From Cymbidium sinense (Eukaryota > Streptophyta > Magnoliopsida > Asparagales > Orchidaceae), in NCBI GenBank assembly GCA_021442155.1, contig CM038228.1, positions 84,026,114 to 84,090,113 on the forward strand: a stretch of DNA of 64,000 nt, given 5' to 3'. Shown here in pieces: positions 1 through 13,090 of this stretch (position 1 is its first letter; each line of letters starts with the position of its first letter). A program made the translations under genes and the position numbers. The notes beneath the pieces are model-generated. The model ran no database searches, was not told where the DNA came from, and was given only the letters and a program-made list of their open reading frames with translations.

Positions 1-877
1 TCTTAAAATTTGTGTTTTAGATCTGCTCACCTATTGTTTGTCTGAAAAAACCAATTATGTTAAAATGATCATTTTTCATATAATCTATGGTCTAGCTTAT
101 AGAAATATTTTTTTGTATGCTTTTGTATGTGTTCTGCTCAATTGATCTCAAATAATTGATTTTTTTTTTTAAGCTAAGATTTGAACATTTGGCCTTCAAT
201 AAGGGTCAAAGGCAATAGTACTCAACAAGTGGTTAGAAGTTATTTGGGAGGAGACTAATGATGTGATGATTTTCTTAGATTTTATTCTCAAATGGTTTCA
301 CATTTTCTCCCTTGAACTTGGGTTATGCAAAAAGGGGAAGCTATGAGAACGCTCTTTATTTTTTACAATAATTTCATACTATAATGTGTACTAAGGAGGT
401 TGATAAGAGATAAGGTGAATTTCGACTCAAGAAATTCATACTTTCATGCATTTTAAAATGATTTATAAATGCGAGTTATTTAACTCGTTCCATATGGGCT
501 GCCAATGTTGGGGTATTTTCAGGATTGATGGGGGCTTAAAATAGCCCAATATAATAGCACTCATTTGTCCGATGTTCCCAATATGTCTATTTTCTACCGC
601 AAAAATAAACAAGTTGCTCAATTTTTTTTATAGATTTTTCTAATAATGTGAGGGTACACATATTTAAGTGTGATACATGTCTAATCATGCCTAAGCATGA
701 ACCATAACTTATTATTATTTTGATAATTGTATAATTACAGGAGTGACTTTACTTATACATAGTTTCACATATTTACATGCTAAATGCTTAGTTTTGCACA
801 TCCCAAAAACAGATGTGCGTGCTATCTAAGGGTATGTGATCATGCAAGGCTTCTTACATATTTAAATGCATCTAAAT
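1..877 (+). repeat. Truncated copy A of a dispersed repeat block
   Basis: This segment matches 17037-18130 continued at 24273-24400 (copy B) and about 56445-57655 (copy C), with a few percent of substitutions. It begins at the window edge and ends near 877, where the match to the other copies stops. Relative to B and C it lacks about 380 bp at position ~310. The lost piece is flanked by a short shared ttctc, which suggests a microhomology-mediated deletion. No coding sequence is recognised inside it. Confidence 0.85.
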
Positions 878-923
878 GTGGATAAAGAATGAAATCACTT
901 TAGTGAATTGAAAGGTTCTCAAA

Positions 924-926
<3 letters not shown>

Positions 927-961
<35 letters not shown>
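927..961. repeat. (TA)n microsatellite
   Basis: About 17 uninterrupted TA units. Confidence 0.95.
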
Positions 962-962
<1 letters not shown>

Positions 963-1469
963 TGTTCACATTGTGTAACTGTATACAAAAGTAGAGATAT
1001 TAATATAATGAAATAACATCTTGTCGAAGTGAAAGGTAATATTACAACATGCAAAAAAGTGTCAAGTAATATTCATTATCAAATGCAAGAAAATCTAAAA
1101 CAAATATCTAAAAGAAGTTAGGAAGAAAAAAAAGAGTATGAATTTATATCATGATTTAGCCACGATAAAGAGATGAGTTCTAACTCTTTCGAACACAAAG
1201 TTCTTCCGCACAAGATAGAGTCTTGATAAAGAAAGAAAAGAGAAAGATTACTACAGTATAAAATTACTTTGATCTTAGAATAAAATTAGAAGCACAATCA
1301 TCATTAAAAAGTATGTTAACATCAAAAAATGTTATACATCATGCTAATTTGGTTATTGTTAGATGTTTTTTTTATTATAGCATTCACATAAATGTTTTAA
1401 ATTCATATTTTGCATAAAAGCTATTGGACGTAATCAGTTATTGGGTTTGGCTATCAACTACTTTCTTTT

Positions 1470-2570
1470 TATAGAATGAGAGTACAATTATTAAAATATT
1501 ACAAAGAAGAATGTAGATTGCTTGTGGAGTCATATAGGAGTTGTTGGAAAGGTATTGGATGCATATCAATGGTTGATGGATGGATACACAAATAACGTAA
1601 AACATTGATCATTTTTTTATTTGTTATCCATAAGATGTCTCTTTTTAAAAATTTGTCGATGCATCTTATATAAAGAAAGATGTAACAACATTATGTTCTC
1701 TATTTATTAAAGTTGTTGAGTGAGTGAATTTTGAGAATGTGGTGCATATAATAACTGATAATATTGAGAACTTCAAGAAGGTTGAAAACTTATTACATGA
1801 AAAGTATCGCAACAAATGTCGATTGCCTTGTATTACATTGCCTTACTAGCTTGGTTAGAAAGACTTGATTGAAAAGAGATTGTGCATTTTAGTGAACAAA
1901 ATCTGTGACTATTTTCATCACTTTGAAGAGTGTTTATGAGCATAAATATGATTTACAGTGAATTGCTACCAACAAGTGCTATACAAATTCAAAGTTGGCT
2001 AAAATTATAAAGAGAAAAGAAGTGGCTACTATTATTTTGGATTCTAAATTATAGAATGATTGCTTTACAATGTCAAAGTGATCTATGACTCTAATAAGGT
2101 CAATATTCTTAGTTTCTTACTTATAATTTTGTATTTTGAAACATGAAACATTCATAATATCAACTTTCTACATTATTTAATAATTTGTATGTTTATAGGG
2201 GGCTTCGAATAGTTGATTCTGATGATATATTAATGATGGCATGCAAAAAATATGAAAGGCAATAAAAAGCATGTTCAGGAATATGAAAATATTGTATAAA
2301 TTATATATTTGCATCATAAAGAATAGATAAGATAGTCAACTTTGACAAGGTATTCATGTAGACGTTTAATTTTTAAATCCTCACTTTCAATATGATGAAG
2401 AGAATTAGTGTCAAAACCTAAAATCATAGGTTTGTGGAGATTATTGTAAACAAGGATCTATGCCCTAAACCATCATTAGTGATGAATGAGGTTAAACTTT
2501 TTATGATAATTTGAAAAATTTTGGTAAGCCAATAACTCTAACAATATCCAAGGAACAACCTGATAAATTT
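1470..2570 (+). pseudogene. hAT transposase remnant (DUF659 type)
   Basis: Conceptual translation in shifting frames follows the plant DUF659 hAT transposase from the catalytic core towards the dimerisation region. The pieces are GCISMVDGW near 1560 (family form: GC-x3-DGW), NVVHIITDN near 1735, LRIVDSDD near 2205 and FLNPHFQYDEE near 2375 (family: L-H-A-A-x2-L-N-P). An intron-like gap with a tag acceptor precedes 2200. Many stops and frameshifts show it is dead. The N-terminal BED finger and terminal repeats were not found. The family assignment is from motif order by eye. Confidence 0.65.
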
Positions 2571-5500
2571 AAATGTTATAAACTTTTTTACAAGTATTTT
2601 TCTAATTATATTTTGTTTAAGTTAACTAATAATTGAAGAAGTTAATGTGACAACAAATATGCAATCTCAAAGTAAGTTTTCTTTTCTTCAAATTACATGT
2701 TTCAATTTATTTGATTGATGATGTTATAATTGAAAATCTTAAATGTTCAGTTAAAAGAGAATATGATAATGTTATAAATGAAGATCTTAAAAGTGATAAT
2801 TTGAAAGCTTTCAAGAGAGAATTGGTGGGGAGAGTATAACTCATGGGCACATTTATCAAAATAAATTCTAAATACATTTTATTTTTTATCATTAGACTTA
2901 ACTATCAACTATTTTTATCATCTGACTTAACTATCAGCTATTTATAATTCTATTTAGAATTTAAAATATTAGAGTTATTTAATCTTTTAATAGTTGATGA
3001 TACTACTTCAATTTTATTTATATATTTATATTATTACATCATTATTATATCATTTTAATTATATTTGAATTATTTTAATATTTATTATCTCGCCTAATTC
3101 AAGATTGAACCATCTAATATTAAACCTTATTTCAGATCAATGTCTGATCCGATTTTGATAACTTTGATTTTATAGATAAAGTTAATGAAGATAAATTTAT
3201 TATTTGAAAATTGGCAATTCAATTCAATGAATTTAAAACAAATAAAATTATATTTGGATAAGATCTATTCATTTAAAAAAAATACTTCAGATTTTGATCA
3301 ATTTATTTAGTTCAACATAAATTAATAGTGAAACATTTTAAATATTAAGTTCAAAATCAATCATTAATTTTTATTAGATGCTTGAAAAATATATCATATA
3401 TAAAATATTGCAATTTGATTGATATTATTAACAATAATTGAGAGTTCCAACTGAACTGTTAATCCAGACTTAGTCTTAACTAATCTATCGGAGTCATGAA
3501 CTGAGTAATAGATTTATGTGATCCAAGAAATTTTAAATTAATAAAATAAAATAACCTAACTAAATGAATAAATTAATAATTAAAAAGGCTATGAGAACAT
3601 TTCATTAGTAAAGATAATTATTAATTGATTAGTTGTCAAAAGAGTACTGATTAACAGTAAATTAAAACTGAAAAGTAGTATTATATATTACACTTATAAG
3701 TACTAGAACAATTTTCTGTTACAATTTTTTTAATACCTAAGATTTTCTAATACATTCAACATACATAAATCACCATTAACTAAATTTACAAATAAGATTA
3801 TTTTTAATTATTTTAAATATTATGAAGCCACTGAAAAAATTTATTAAGATCAACACTACTTTCATAAATTCACAAATTATTTTTTAAATAAAATTTATTT
3901 TATATATCAAAATTAAATTAACAAATTGAGGATTTTTACACATCTAATTTATTAACTTTGATATTTACTCATATAACATTCAAATATTAACTTTAGCAAA
4001 GTGAAATATATTTTTTATAGATATGTTTTATATGATTGAGAGATTCTAAAGTGTTATAAAACTAAATATGGAAAGTATATGTGTAAAAAATATAAATCCA
4101 TAAGAATTATGTGGTATGTATGCAAATCTGCCAAATAAATAATAACATTTGAATAAAATTCACTAAGCATATATAAATATAACACAGAAGTCAAATTTAT
4201 GAAAAGCAGTTAAGAACATATTATATAAAACAAATAAATATGTGAATTAATAAAAGTTAAACTACCTAAATAAGAGAAATAAAAAAATAAAAAAAATAAA
4301 AACTTATGAAAATAAATAAATAGAAAAAATTCCACATAAATTTTTGAAAGAGAAAAAAATTTTATTACCTTATAATTGGTAGAATTTTCAGTAAATCTAT
4401 ATAAAATTTTTGGAAAAATGTTTAGCTCAAAACTATATTAAAAAATTGTCTATTTTTTGTAAAATGTTTAGCTCAAAATGAACGAATAACTTAAGATAAG
4501 TAGCTTATACTCTAATTTTTATTTCTTCCTCTCTCTTAATGTTGCCACATCACTTTCATGCAACAACCCTTAAGTATGAAGCCCACATCAATCCCCATAT
4601 TGTAGGCACCATAACTCACCACCACCTTTCACTCTTTATGTGACCCTCATTGTCACCTATTATTCATAGGAACAATCTCTCTCGGATTAGGCATTTGATC
4701 CTTCAACCCCCTACTTTATAATTGCAACAACCCACACATTATCTCTTGTCTTCTTCCTATCCCTAATTATCACACCCCTATATTTTCTCATCTCTTCATA
4801 TAAATACTCATCTAATATCATATTCTCCTTGCGAGTTCCCCTTTCAAGTGAATAAGGACTTGACATAATAACTTGTCAACCATGATGCATTGATGATATG
4901 GGAGAAATTGGATCTAGAGTTCTTGGTAAATTAAAGATTGAGTGCATGAGGGTGGTCAAGTGAAGTGGGATATTTTAAGTTTGAAGACTTTAGAGAGCTA
5001 ATTTATCTTTACACTATAATGTTGGTGAGAGCTACACCACACACCTCCATCCCTTCATAGTATAAATTGGTTGCGCTTTAATTAAGCCTAAGCTTTCAAT
5101 CATGAATTTTTTAATTATCTCTTTTTTCTACTATTTCATGATTATCATAATGCACTTTGTTGATATATGTTTTGGATTGAATTGATATATTTTAGTTACA
5201 ATGGAGACAATTCTAAAAAGAGAAATATTCTCCATTGTATATATTCACATTTAAGAACTTAATAGCTCTTTATTACTTAAATATTTGTGTTATTTGCATG
5301 ATGTTAATATTTTCAAGATTATAAATATATATATATATATATATGCCTTTATATTGATAATTAAAGTCTCAGGAAGCTCTAAGAAGAGTAATTTCCCAAA
5401 ATTGCTTTAACCCATATGGGTATTCTTCTAGTTTTAGATTTAGACTGACTTTGGGCATTACTTAGTTAATTATATGGGATTTTTTCAGTACAAGGAAAAG

Positions 5501-6004
5501 ATATTGTTGAATCAACTCTTTGAGTTATGCTATTAGTTATATGTTCATGTAGGGTGTTTCACGCATTGACAATAACCATCAGGTGATAACAAATATGACA
5601 AGTACTAGATGGTTAAACTTTAAACAGAATATTCTTAATAAGTTTTGAGTAAACTGACATTCGTCTTGAGCGAGGTTGAATGTGCTAATCCTCGTCTCAA
5701 ATTCGATCCAAAAGTTATATGATTATGCATGAATATTTTTAGATATTAATTAGCTTTAATTAATGTTTAGCCATTGAATTAGGATTTATTATTTATAAAT
5801 TTATTATTTAGATATATCATCATATTAAATTAGCAGTGTCTCTTAATAATGTAGTTATATTTCTATCATAATTTTAGTTTTTGGTATATATATATTTGTA
5901 ACTAAAACTATTGTACTACTATTAGCAAAATGTAGGACAAAATAGATAAATTATTATATAAAATTTAATAATTTAAACAAATAAAAGTTAAAGGTGTGTA
6001 GTCC
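2571..6004. other. AT-rich spacer, nothing recognised
   Basis: About 3.4 kb of AT-rich sequence with no convincing reading frame or repeat relation to the rest of the window. A (TA)n tract lies at about 5323-5344. The part at 4520-5060 is somewhat richer in C but gave no recognisable translation. Confidence 0.6.
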
Positions 6005-8035
6005 CCAACCACACTTTTTTTTTGGAAGAATTTGAGGGCATATGCCCAATTTAATTCCAAATGTAAAATCTGTTACAGTGAATCAGAAACAATACAATAT
6101 AGAGGTTAACAGCAAGAACTTGAGGACAGGGGGGGACAAGAATACAGGTATCATCAACAAAAGCTAATGGCCTGATAAAATAGCAAGAAAAATGAATATC
6201 ATGTAAAATTTTGAAGATCAGGGGGGGATTCAGATCAGCAAAAACTAGAATGTCCATCTGCCAAAATTCATAAAAGATGAGATCTGACGAAAGGAAGGAG
6301 TCCTGCGGTTTCCATCGCAGCCATCTAGTGGGGAGCTAGAGAACGAAACCACAGCCAAATGAATACTACCCAGGTTGCCATGATGGCCCTCCAAGCAGGA
6401 ACAACCAATCTAGGATAGTCAGCAACATTGATCATCATCGTCCACCTTCCAAAACCGAGACCACAGGGCACAGGAAAAATAGAGAAATAAGAACTGAGGG
6501 AGAAGAGGAGATAGTTAAGGGGGCTTGAAGCTACACCACATTTGAATCAATTCCTTAACATGACAAGGCCAAGAATCCTTAATCTTCTATCTCTGGAGTT
6601 TTGCCGCAACCCTCGCACGAATTTGTGAGATAAGAGAGGAGGAGGGGGAAGAGTTTAGAGAAAAAAATGATTATTTCTTTCTCTCCAAATAGAGTAGACC
6701 ATAGTGGCGTGGATCGTGAAGTGAAGCGATAATTATTTTATGCATAAGATCATCCACTCGGCTCAGGACTTGTTGGAGAGAGGACGCATAAGAAGAAATT
6801 GATGTTAGGAATCAAGATTCTGACCGCCATGGAAAAAGAACATTCAAAAAATAGGTGAGAATGCGATTTGAGGTGAGAGTGACAGAAACAACAAGTAATT
6901 GAGGTCCCAAGACCCCTTTTAGCCAATAGATCAGTAATTTTGAGACCACTCAGGTATGCCATCCAATAATAAAGTGCAAAGTTAATAGCATGTCCCTTAA
7001 ACCAGATTTCATTGCTCCAGGAAACATTGGGATGAGATTCAAACACTGCATCCCTGAAATTCTTGCTAGAGGGTTGCTTTAAGTAGCACCATAGAATTGT
7101 GTCTTTCCCACCCAGAATCGGGGAGGAGGTAATGGAGTTAGAGCATCCCAGGTGAACAGATGTAAAGCCAGAGGGGAGGTTCCAGAGTCCATTCAAAATA
7201 ATAGAGCTGAGTTTGGCATTGTCAGGATAACCCATAAATTTGGGCCCTTTTGTCCCCAAGATGCTGATAATAGAGGAGCCACCACACCAGAGGTCGTGAA
7301 AGAGGGAAAAGTTCTGGCCACTGCCGATATTGTAAGTGAGTTTTCCTTTAAATTTTGTAGTCGTTTGTTTGATCTCTTTTCAGAGGGGTGAAGCTCTATA
7401 AGTGGAAGGATTCCATATTGAAGTGTATTTCGACTTACACCATTTAGCAAAAGGGGATTCCTCTTGACAAAGTCTCCAAAGAGCTTTGATCTTACAGATC
7501 TGATTGAGGGAAGAAGTCGAGAGGAGACCAATACCACCTTTTTCTTTAGGGAGAGTAGTACGGGCCCAGGAGAGGGTGTGCAGTTTTTTAGCTTCCCCTG
7601 AGTGGTAAAAGAAATTTGCTGTGAAGGAACAAAGTCTTTTAATTATCCCATTAGGAATTTCCATAGATCGAAACCAGTAAGAAAGGTAGCCATTGACAGA
7701 GGATCTAATCAATCAGAGTCTACCCTCTAAAGAGAGAAATTTACACTTCAAGCCAGTCAGCCATGAATGGAGTTTATCAAACAGGGGGTTAAAATAGGCT
7801 ATCTTTATGGGACCAGTACACAAGGGGAGCCCAAGGTATTTGAAAGGAAAGGATTCTAGCTTAATATCAAGAATATTGATGAGCACAGGCCCCCTCCTAT
7901 AATTTTTTGAAAAACATATAGAGCATTTAGAGTGATTAACCTCTAACCCCAAATACTTTTTTAGGATTCTAAGATTAAGCTTAAGAGAATCAATTATAAA
8001 GCTGGATGCCTCCCACACTTTATTGTCACAATAAT
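6005..8035 (-). mobile_element. 5'-truncated L1 LINE (fragment 1)
   Basis: A T-tract at 6013-6021 is the poly-A tail of a minus-strand element. The 3' UTR follows to about 6740, then the end of ORF2. Homology to ORF2 stops near 8035, so the copy lost its 5' two thirds, as is usual for LINE insertion. A short ccacactt occurs at both ends and might be a remnant TSD, but this is weak. It belongs to the same L1 family as the full-length copy just to the right. Confidence 0.8.
6750..8030 (-). pseudogene. L1 ORF2 C-terminal part (RT thumb, zf-RVT)
   Basis: From 8030 leftwards the translation gives the end of the reverse transcriptase (FPFKYLGLPL near 7830) and, after an in-frame stop at 7713-7715, the connecting region (YLSYWFRS). 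The zf-RVT domain with IWFKGHAINFALYYW and a CCFC...HSHLFFEC cluster follows near 6860-7010. Frames change at least twice, so it is not functional. The same motifs in the same order occur in the plus-strand L1. Confidence 0.85.
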
Positions 8036-8243
8036 ATCCCCCAATCCTTATCCTCAAACTCCTAGTTGACCGACCTGCCCCTCTCCTTATTATTAAATGT
8101 TGAATTTTCATCGGCTGCTAACTTCAAACATCAAACACTGGTCACTGCCACGTGGTTACTTACATACGATCTTCCATTTCCAATCTATGGGTCCCATAGA
8201 CAACGTTACCCATTACGCCATGTAAGCACCTGCGAGCAGTAAG
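8036..8243. other. Spacer between two L1 copies
   Basis: About 200 bp of non-LINE sequence separating the truncated minus-strand L1 from the TSD of the plus-strand L1. No feature is recognised. Confidence 0.5.
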
Positions 8244-8253
8244 GAATGTGTAC
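8244..8253. repeat. L1 target-site duplication, left
   Basis: The 10-mer gaatgtgtac is repeated exactly at 14088-14097, immediately after the poly-A tail of the L1 element. Confidence 0.85.
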
Positions 8254-8689
8254 CCCGAGGAGAAAAAAAATGGCATGCGAAAGCTAGGGCTCGAGAAGAG
8301 GAGAAGGGTGAAGGCTATTCTTCCATTCGACACACTGGATTTCCTTGAGGTAAGCTTCTTCTCTTCTCCTCTCTTTCACATGCCGGTTGTCTCACACCTT
8401 CTTCGCCTCTCCTTTCCACCATGGCGACCGATCAACCACTTTCCGCCCACTTCCCTCCACTTTCATCCCCTAACTCCATCAATCCATCGATGTAGTTCCT
8501 CCTTCGACAACCTTCCTCTCGATTACTCCTAATGTGGAAAGATTTACTCGGTTCACAAAATGAAAAGAGCCAATCGATCTCCCTCTCTTTTGTTCCCCTA
8601 GCTCCGACGAAGTCTCCTTTTCCGAATCCGAACTTATAGAGGGCCAGAAAGACTGGAGCCTCTCTTTGATTGGCCATGCTATTAGCAAA

Positions 8690-9650
8690 AGACCTTTTTA
8701 TGGCACCTTTTAGTCATTCATAAGAAATGGAAGTTTAAGGGAGAGGTGGAACTTCTTACCATGGAAGGTGATTTTTTCTTATTTAAATTCATATGTCAAG
8801 AAGATTATGACTTGGTTTAGAATCAAGGAGTTTGTTTCTTAAACAGTAGACCCTTCATTTTTCAAAAATGATCATGGGATTTTAGGCCTTCCAAAGAGCA
8901 CATATCTGAAATTCCATTATGGATTAAATTGTCAAATCTTCCACTCTGCTGTTGGAATGAGTCCGCTTCAAAGGTCAGTATGGTGGGAATACCTCGCTGA
9001 CAACTTAACTCCAAATCTCGAGTCACTTTTCTAGGATTTGTGTCCAAATAAACCCATCCTCCCCATTGCCCATTCAATCTTACTAAACCTCAATGGTAAA
9101 AATTTCAGAGAAGTTGTTTATGATTGGAAACCCAAAGCTTGCTCAAAGTGTAAGTCTTTCTCACATGAAGATAACACGGTCCCAACAACCCAAATAGAAA
9201 GCCTCCAACGCTGAGGTCGAATAGATCGCCCCGACTATTAAACCACCATCTATCAACCAAGTCCCAGCTCTATTGCCTAACCCTGAAGCCTTGAACAACC
9301 ATCCAAACTTGATTCCAAATGCAACCTTTGAACAACATCTTCAGGGCCTAAACCTGTCTCTTAATGACCTCAACCAGCTCCCAGTTTCCTCACAAACATT
9401 GGAGGAAAATGCTGATAACACAAATATAGATCCAGAAATCACATCACACTCTGAACCCTCTTGCTCCTACTCTCAAGGAGTTCTTACCAGATCGGCTGCA
9501 GCTTCCCCTACTCGAGCCAACTCTCATAGAGAACCTAATTTGATAGCCAAAATTCCTAATAAAAACTCCTCAACTGCTGAAGGCTCCAAGCCCCCTAATA
9601 ACCAAAATGGAGGCTTTAAGACCCATTCAAAAAAAAAAGGGGGTAAATAA
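8690..9650 (+). pseudogene. L1 ORF1 (nucleic-acid binding), degraded N-terminus
   Basis: The first half reads as plant LINE ORF1 only across several frames. A zinc-knuckle-like segment, KPKACSKCKSFSHEDNT, lies near 9130-9175. The open second half (9273-9650) is polar, rich in N, S and P, and ends in a basic GGFKTHSKKKGGK tail at the stop. ORF1 proteins of L1 elements coat the element RNA. The stop lies about 85 nt before the ORF2 start, the usual spacing. Frameshifts before 9270 make it a pseudogene. Confidence 0.75.
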
Positions 9651-9734
9651 CCCCTCCCCCCACTACCACCACCTACACTTCCCTCCCCACTCACCCTCCA
9701 CCCCTATCCCACCATACTCCTACTCTATTAAATT

Positions 9735-12700
9735 ATGACCAATATTAGAATTGGAAGTTGGAATGTCAGAGGCCTCCTAGCCGATGGAAGGCTAAATGAT
9801 TGCAAAAGGATAAATGTCAGAGACCACTCACCCTCCACCCCTTGTTCAACAATGAAGGTAATTCAAACAACTTTGAAAGTAGTCCCAAGTAATTTGGATC
9901 AAATGGAACTCAAATACCACTTCATTTCATACTATCTCCGTTCGCCGCTTTATTCATGGTTCTCTCCTCTCACATGGCCAATCGTTAATATATCTCACCT
10001 TTGTCTATGGCTTCAATGATATGTATGATAGAAGACCTCTATGGAATTCTTTAAGGGAAATAGCCTCATCTACTCATGATCCTTGGCTCATCATTGGTGA
10101 CTTCAACAGATATCTCTAACAAGGAAAAATCTGGTGGAAACTTATTAGCTTCAAGCAAATTTTAGGACTTCAAAGATTGCATAAATGATTGTGGAATGAT
10201 TGATCTCTCTAGTAGTGGATTATACTACACTTGGTCAAATCAGCAAATCAACAAACCTATTTACTCAAAAATTGATAGAATCCTTTGTAACATGAAATAG
10301 ATTGACCAATATCCGGCATCTCATTATAGGGTGGCTGGTCCTCTTTCTTCTGATCACTCTCCCCTTATTTTATGTTTGGATAATAAGCCTCATATTATAT
10401 CAAGATTTATGTTCAGGAATTATTGGGTCAAATATGACAACTTCCTTGATGTAGTCAGCTCAGCATGGAAATCTTTTGTTAATGGAGATCATATTTATGT
10501 TCTTTCCAAAAAGCTTCAACTCTCAAAAATTCTACTTAAGCATCAAATATGGGCCTCCTCTTCTCTTAACACCCAAATTGAGTCCACAAAAGCTGAACAA
10601 GAAGATATTCATATTAGGTTGGAAAGAGAGCCTCTTAACTCCCACCTTTTGATGGAAGCCAAGAACATTAAAGAGAGATATAATAAGCTCCTTAAAAATA
10701 AAGTTTCTTGCCTAAAGAGCAAGGCTCATTGGCTTATATGCTTGATGACATTAAATTTTTATACAGGTCTATCAAGGAGAGATATAATACCAATTACATT
10801 CGAAGTCTTGATACTCCTTCAGGCCTTATATCTAACCCAGATGAAATATCTAAGGAGTTATGTGATTCTTTTGCTGATTTGTTCAATCATCACAACAACT
10901 TTGAGCCTTCTATGCATAACCTACCAATTGGACAGCAAATTACAGCTGAACAGGCTGTCTGGTTGGAGGACAATATCACTGATAAAGAGATTTTGGATGC
11001 TCTTCATAGCTTCAATGAAAATAAATCTCCTGGAGTAAATGGCTTCAATGTTAAGTTCTTTATTTCTACTTGGGAAATTACGGGGAAACAATTTCTTCTT
11101 GCAGCTCATCACTTCTTCAATATGGGGAAATTACCTAGAGTTTTTAAGCATACCTTAATCACCATTATCCCCAAAATAAAATACTCCAACTCACTATCTG
11201 ATTATAGGCCCATCTCACTATGCAGCTTTTTTTACAAAGTGGTGGCCAAAGTTTTGGCTAACCGACTTAAGCAGGTCATTCCCCATATCATCCATTTGGC
11301 TCAATCAGCATTTATAAAGGGTAGAGACATTTCTGATAATATCTCTATGGCTCATGAAATTTTTATGGCTTTTCTAAAATAAAGGATCGGACTACTAGCT
11401 AAAATAGACCTTCGAAAAGCATTTGATATGATTAACCGAGATGCTTTGCTACATCGTATGGCTCAAATTGGGTTCCCATCTAAATTCATCAATTGGATCC
11501 GAGCTTGCATCAATGATATTCCTTTTTCTATTGTACTCAATGGAGAAATCAAAGGTTTTTTTCAATCATCAAACGGTCCGTGCAAGGGTGTCCTCTTACC
11601 CTTTCTATTTACAATAGCCATGGATTCTTTTTCTTGCCTTTTGGAGGAGCAGGTTAACTCTCATAATTTTTCCCCTATCTCTCTTGATAATACCTTATCC
11701 TCTCATTTGCTTTTTGCTGATGATCTTTTGGTGATGGGCAAAGCTTGTAGTAGTTCTATTATAGCTTTAAAAATGGTTATAAGCAGGTTTGCTGATTATA
11801 CGGGTTTGGAAATCAACAATGGAAAATCATTAATCTGTTTTTCCAAATCTAGTCACTCCTACAACCTTTTTGGGGAGATGCTTAATATAAATGTTGGCTC
11901 TTTTCCGTTCAAATATCTTGGCCTCCCTCTTAACTCAAGCAAGCTAAAATCCTATCATTTCAATCCTATCTTTGACAAGCTTCAAGTATGGCTCGCCGGC
12001 TGGAAGAGTAAAATGTTATCCTTTGGGGGAAGATATCAATTGCTTAGAGCTTCAGTGAACGATTATCTCAACTATTGGCTTCGGTCTTTATCCTTTCCCA
12101 AATGCATCCTCAAGAGGATCTCTTCTATTATGGCCAATTTCTTCTATCACAATGGGGAATCCAAAAAATTGCACATAATTTCCTGGTCCAAAACTGCAAT
12201 GCCCCAAAGAGGGGTATAGGCGCTTGTTGATACTCAATGTCCTATGCAAAATTAAAAGTTTGTGGAAAATTCTCAATCAAACCTCTCCTTGCACAATGGT
12301 GTAAAGAAAATATATTTCCTTATGGAAACTGAGAAGATTCTCTCCTATGTGGAAAGAGCTAAAGCATTTAGCTACTCTTTCAGAAATAGAATTGAGCTGA
12401 TTCCAGGTGAAAACTCAACATTGTCCTTGTTTTTTGATCCCTGGTGCAAAGGTTTTTCATTAGTTGAACTATTAGGACATGATTGCTTTAGGTTGTTTGA
12501 TAAACCTGAAAAAGCTCTGCTTCAGGATCTTTTCATTGGAGGATCATTATCTATTCCAATGGGTATTCAAATTTTTTCAACAGATTGCTATAACCATTTG
12601 ACTAATATTTTTATTACCCAAGATGCAGATTTATTTCTATGGGATTCTGATTCGGTGTTAAAATCTGCTGGCATTCTAAATTCTCTTTTTGAATTGTAAC

Positions 12701-13090
12701 CTTTGGTAAGCTGGGCCCATGAGATATGGTTTAAAGGTAATGCCTTAAATTATGCTCTTTTCTGTTGGATGGCATATCATAAAGGTCTTAAAATATCGGA
12801 TAAGTCGGAAATTAGGGTTGGGTGTTACCCGCTTATGCTTGTGCGTCAAATGGAATCTCATGATCATTTATTTTTTGAATGTCCATTATCATTGAAGATG
12901 GTTAGACAATTACTTTCATGTGGTACCTACATCCTATTGCCAACTACCTTACCTCAACTTCTTAGTGATATTAGCAGTATTTATCATGATATTATGGCTA
13001 GATTATGTTATCTTATTGTGGCTATTACAACAACTTGTATATGGAAAGAAAGAAATCATAGCTTCATACCAATACGAAAATACATTTGAA
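9735..13090 (+). pseudogene. L1 ORF2 (endonuclease, reverse transcriptase, zf-RVT)
   Basis: The start ATG at 9735 opens MTNIRIGSWNVRGLL, the classic beginning of the apurinic-type endonuclease. IIGDFN near 10090, YTWSNQQ near 10225 and SDHSPLIL near 10345 complete that domain. The reverse transcriptase follows: LSDYRPISLCS near 11200, AKIDLRKAFDMIN near 11400, and the active-site box LLFADDLLV near 11707. The connecting region and zf-RVT (ESHDHLFFEC near 12852) finish it. Defects include frame changes near 9840 and 10690, an in-frame TAA at 11380-11382 within an otherwise continuous frame, and further breaks after 12219. The zf-RVT has lost one of its cysteines compared with the minus-strand copy. 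Confidence 0.9.

Noticed and set aside
6005..8035. TSD ccacactt for the truncated L1
   Set aside because: Only about 8 bp, the left copy merges with the T-tract and the 5' breakpoint is uncertain.
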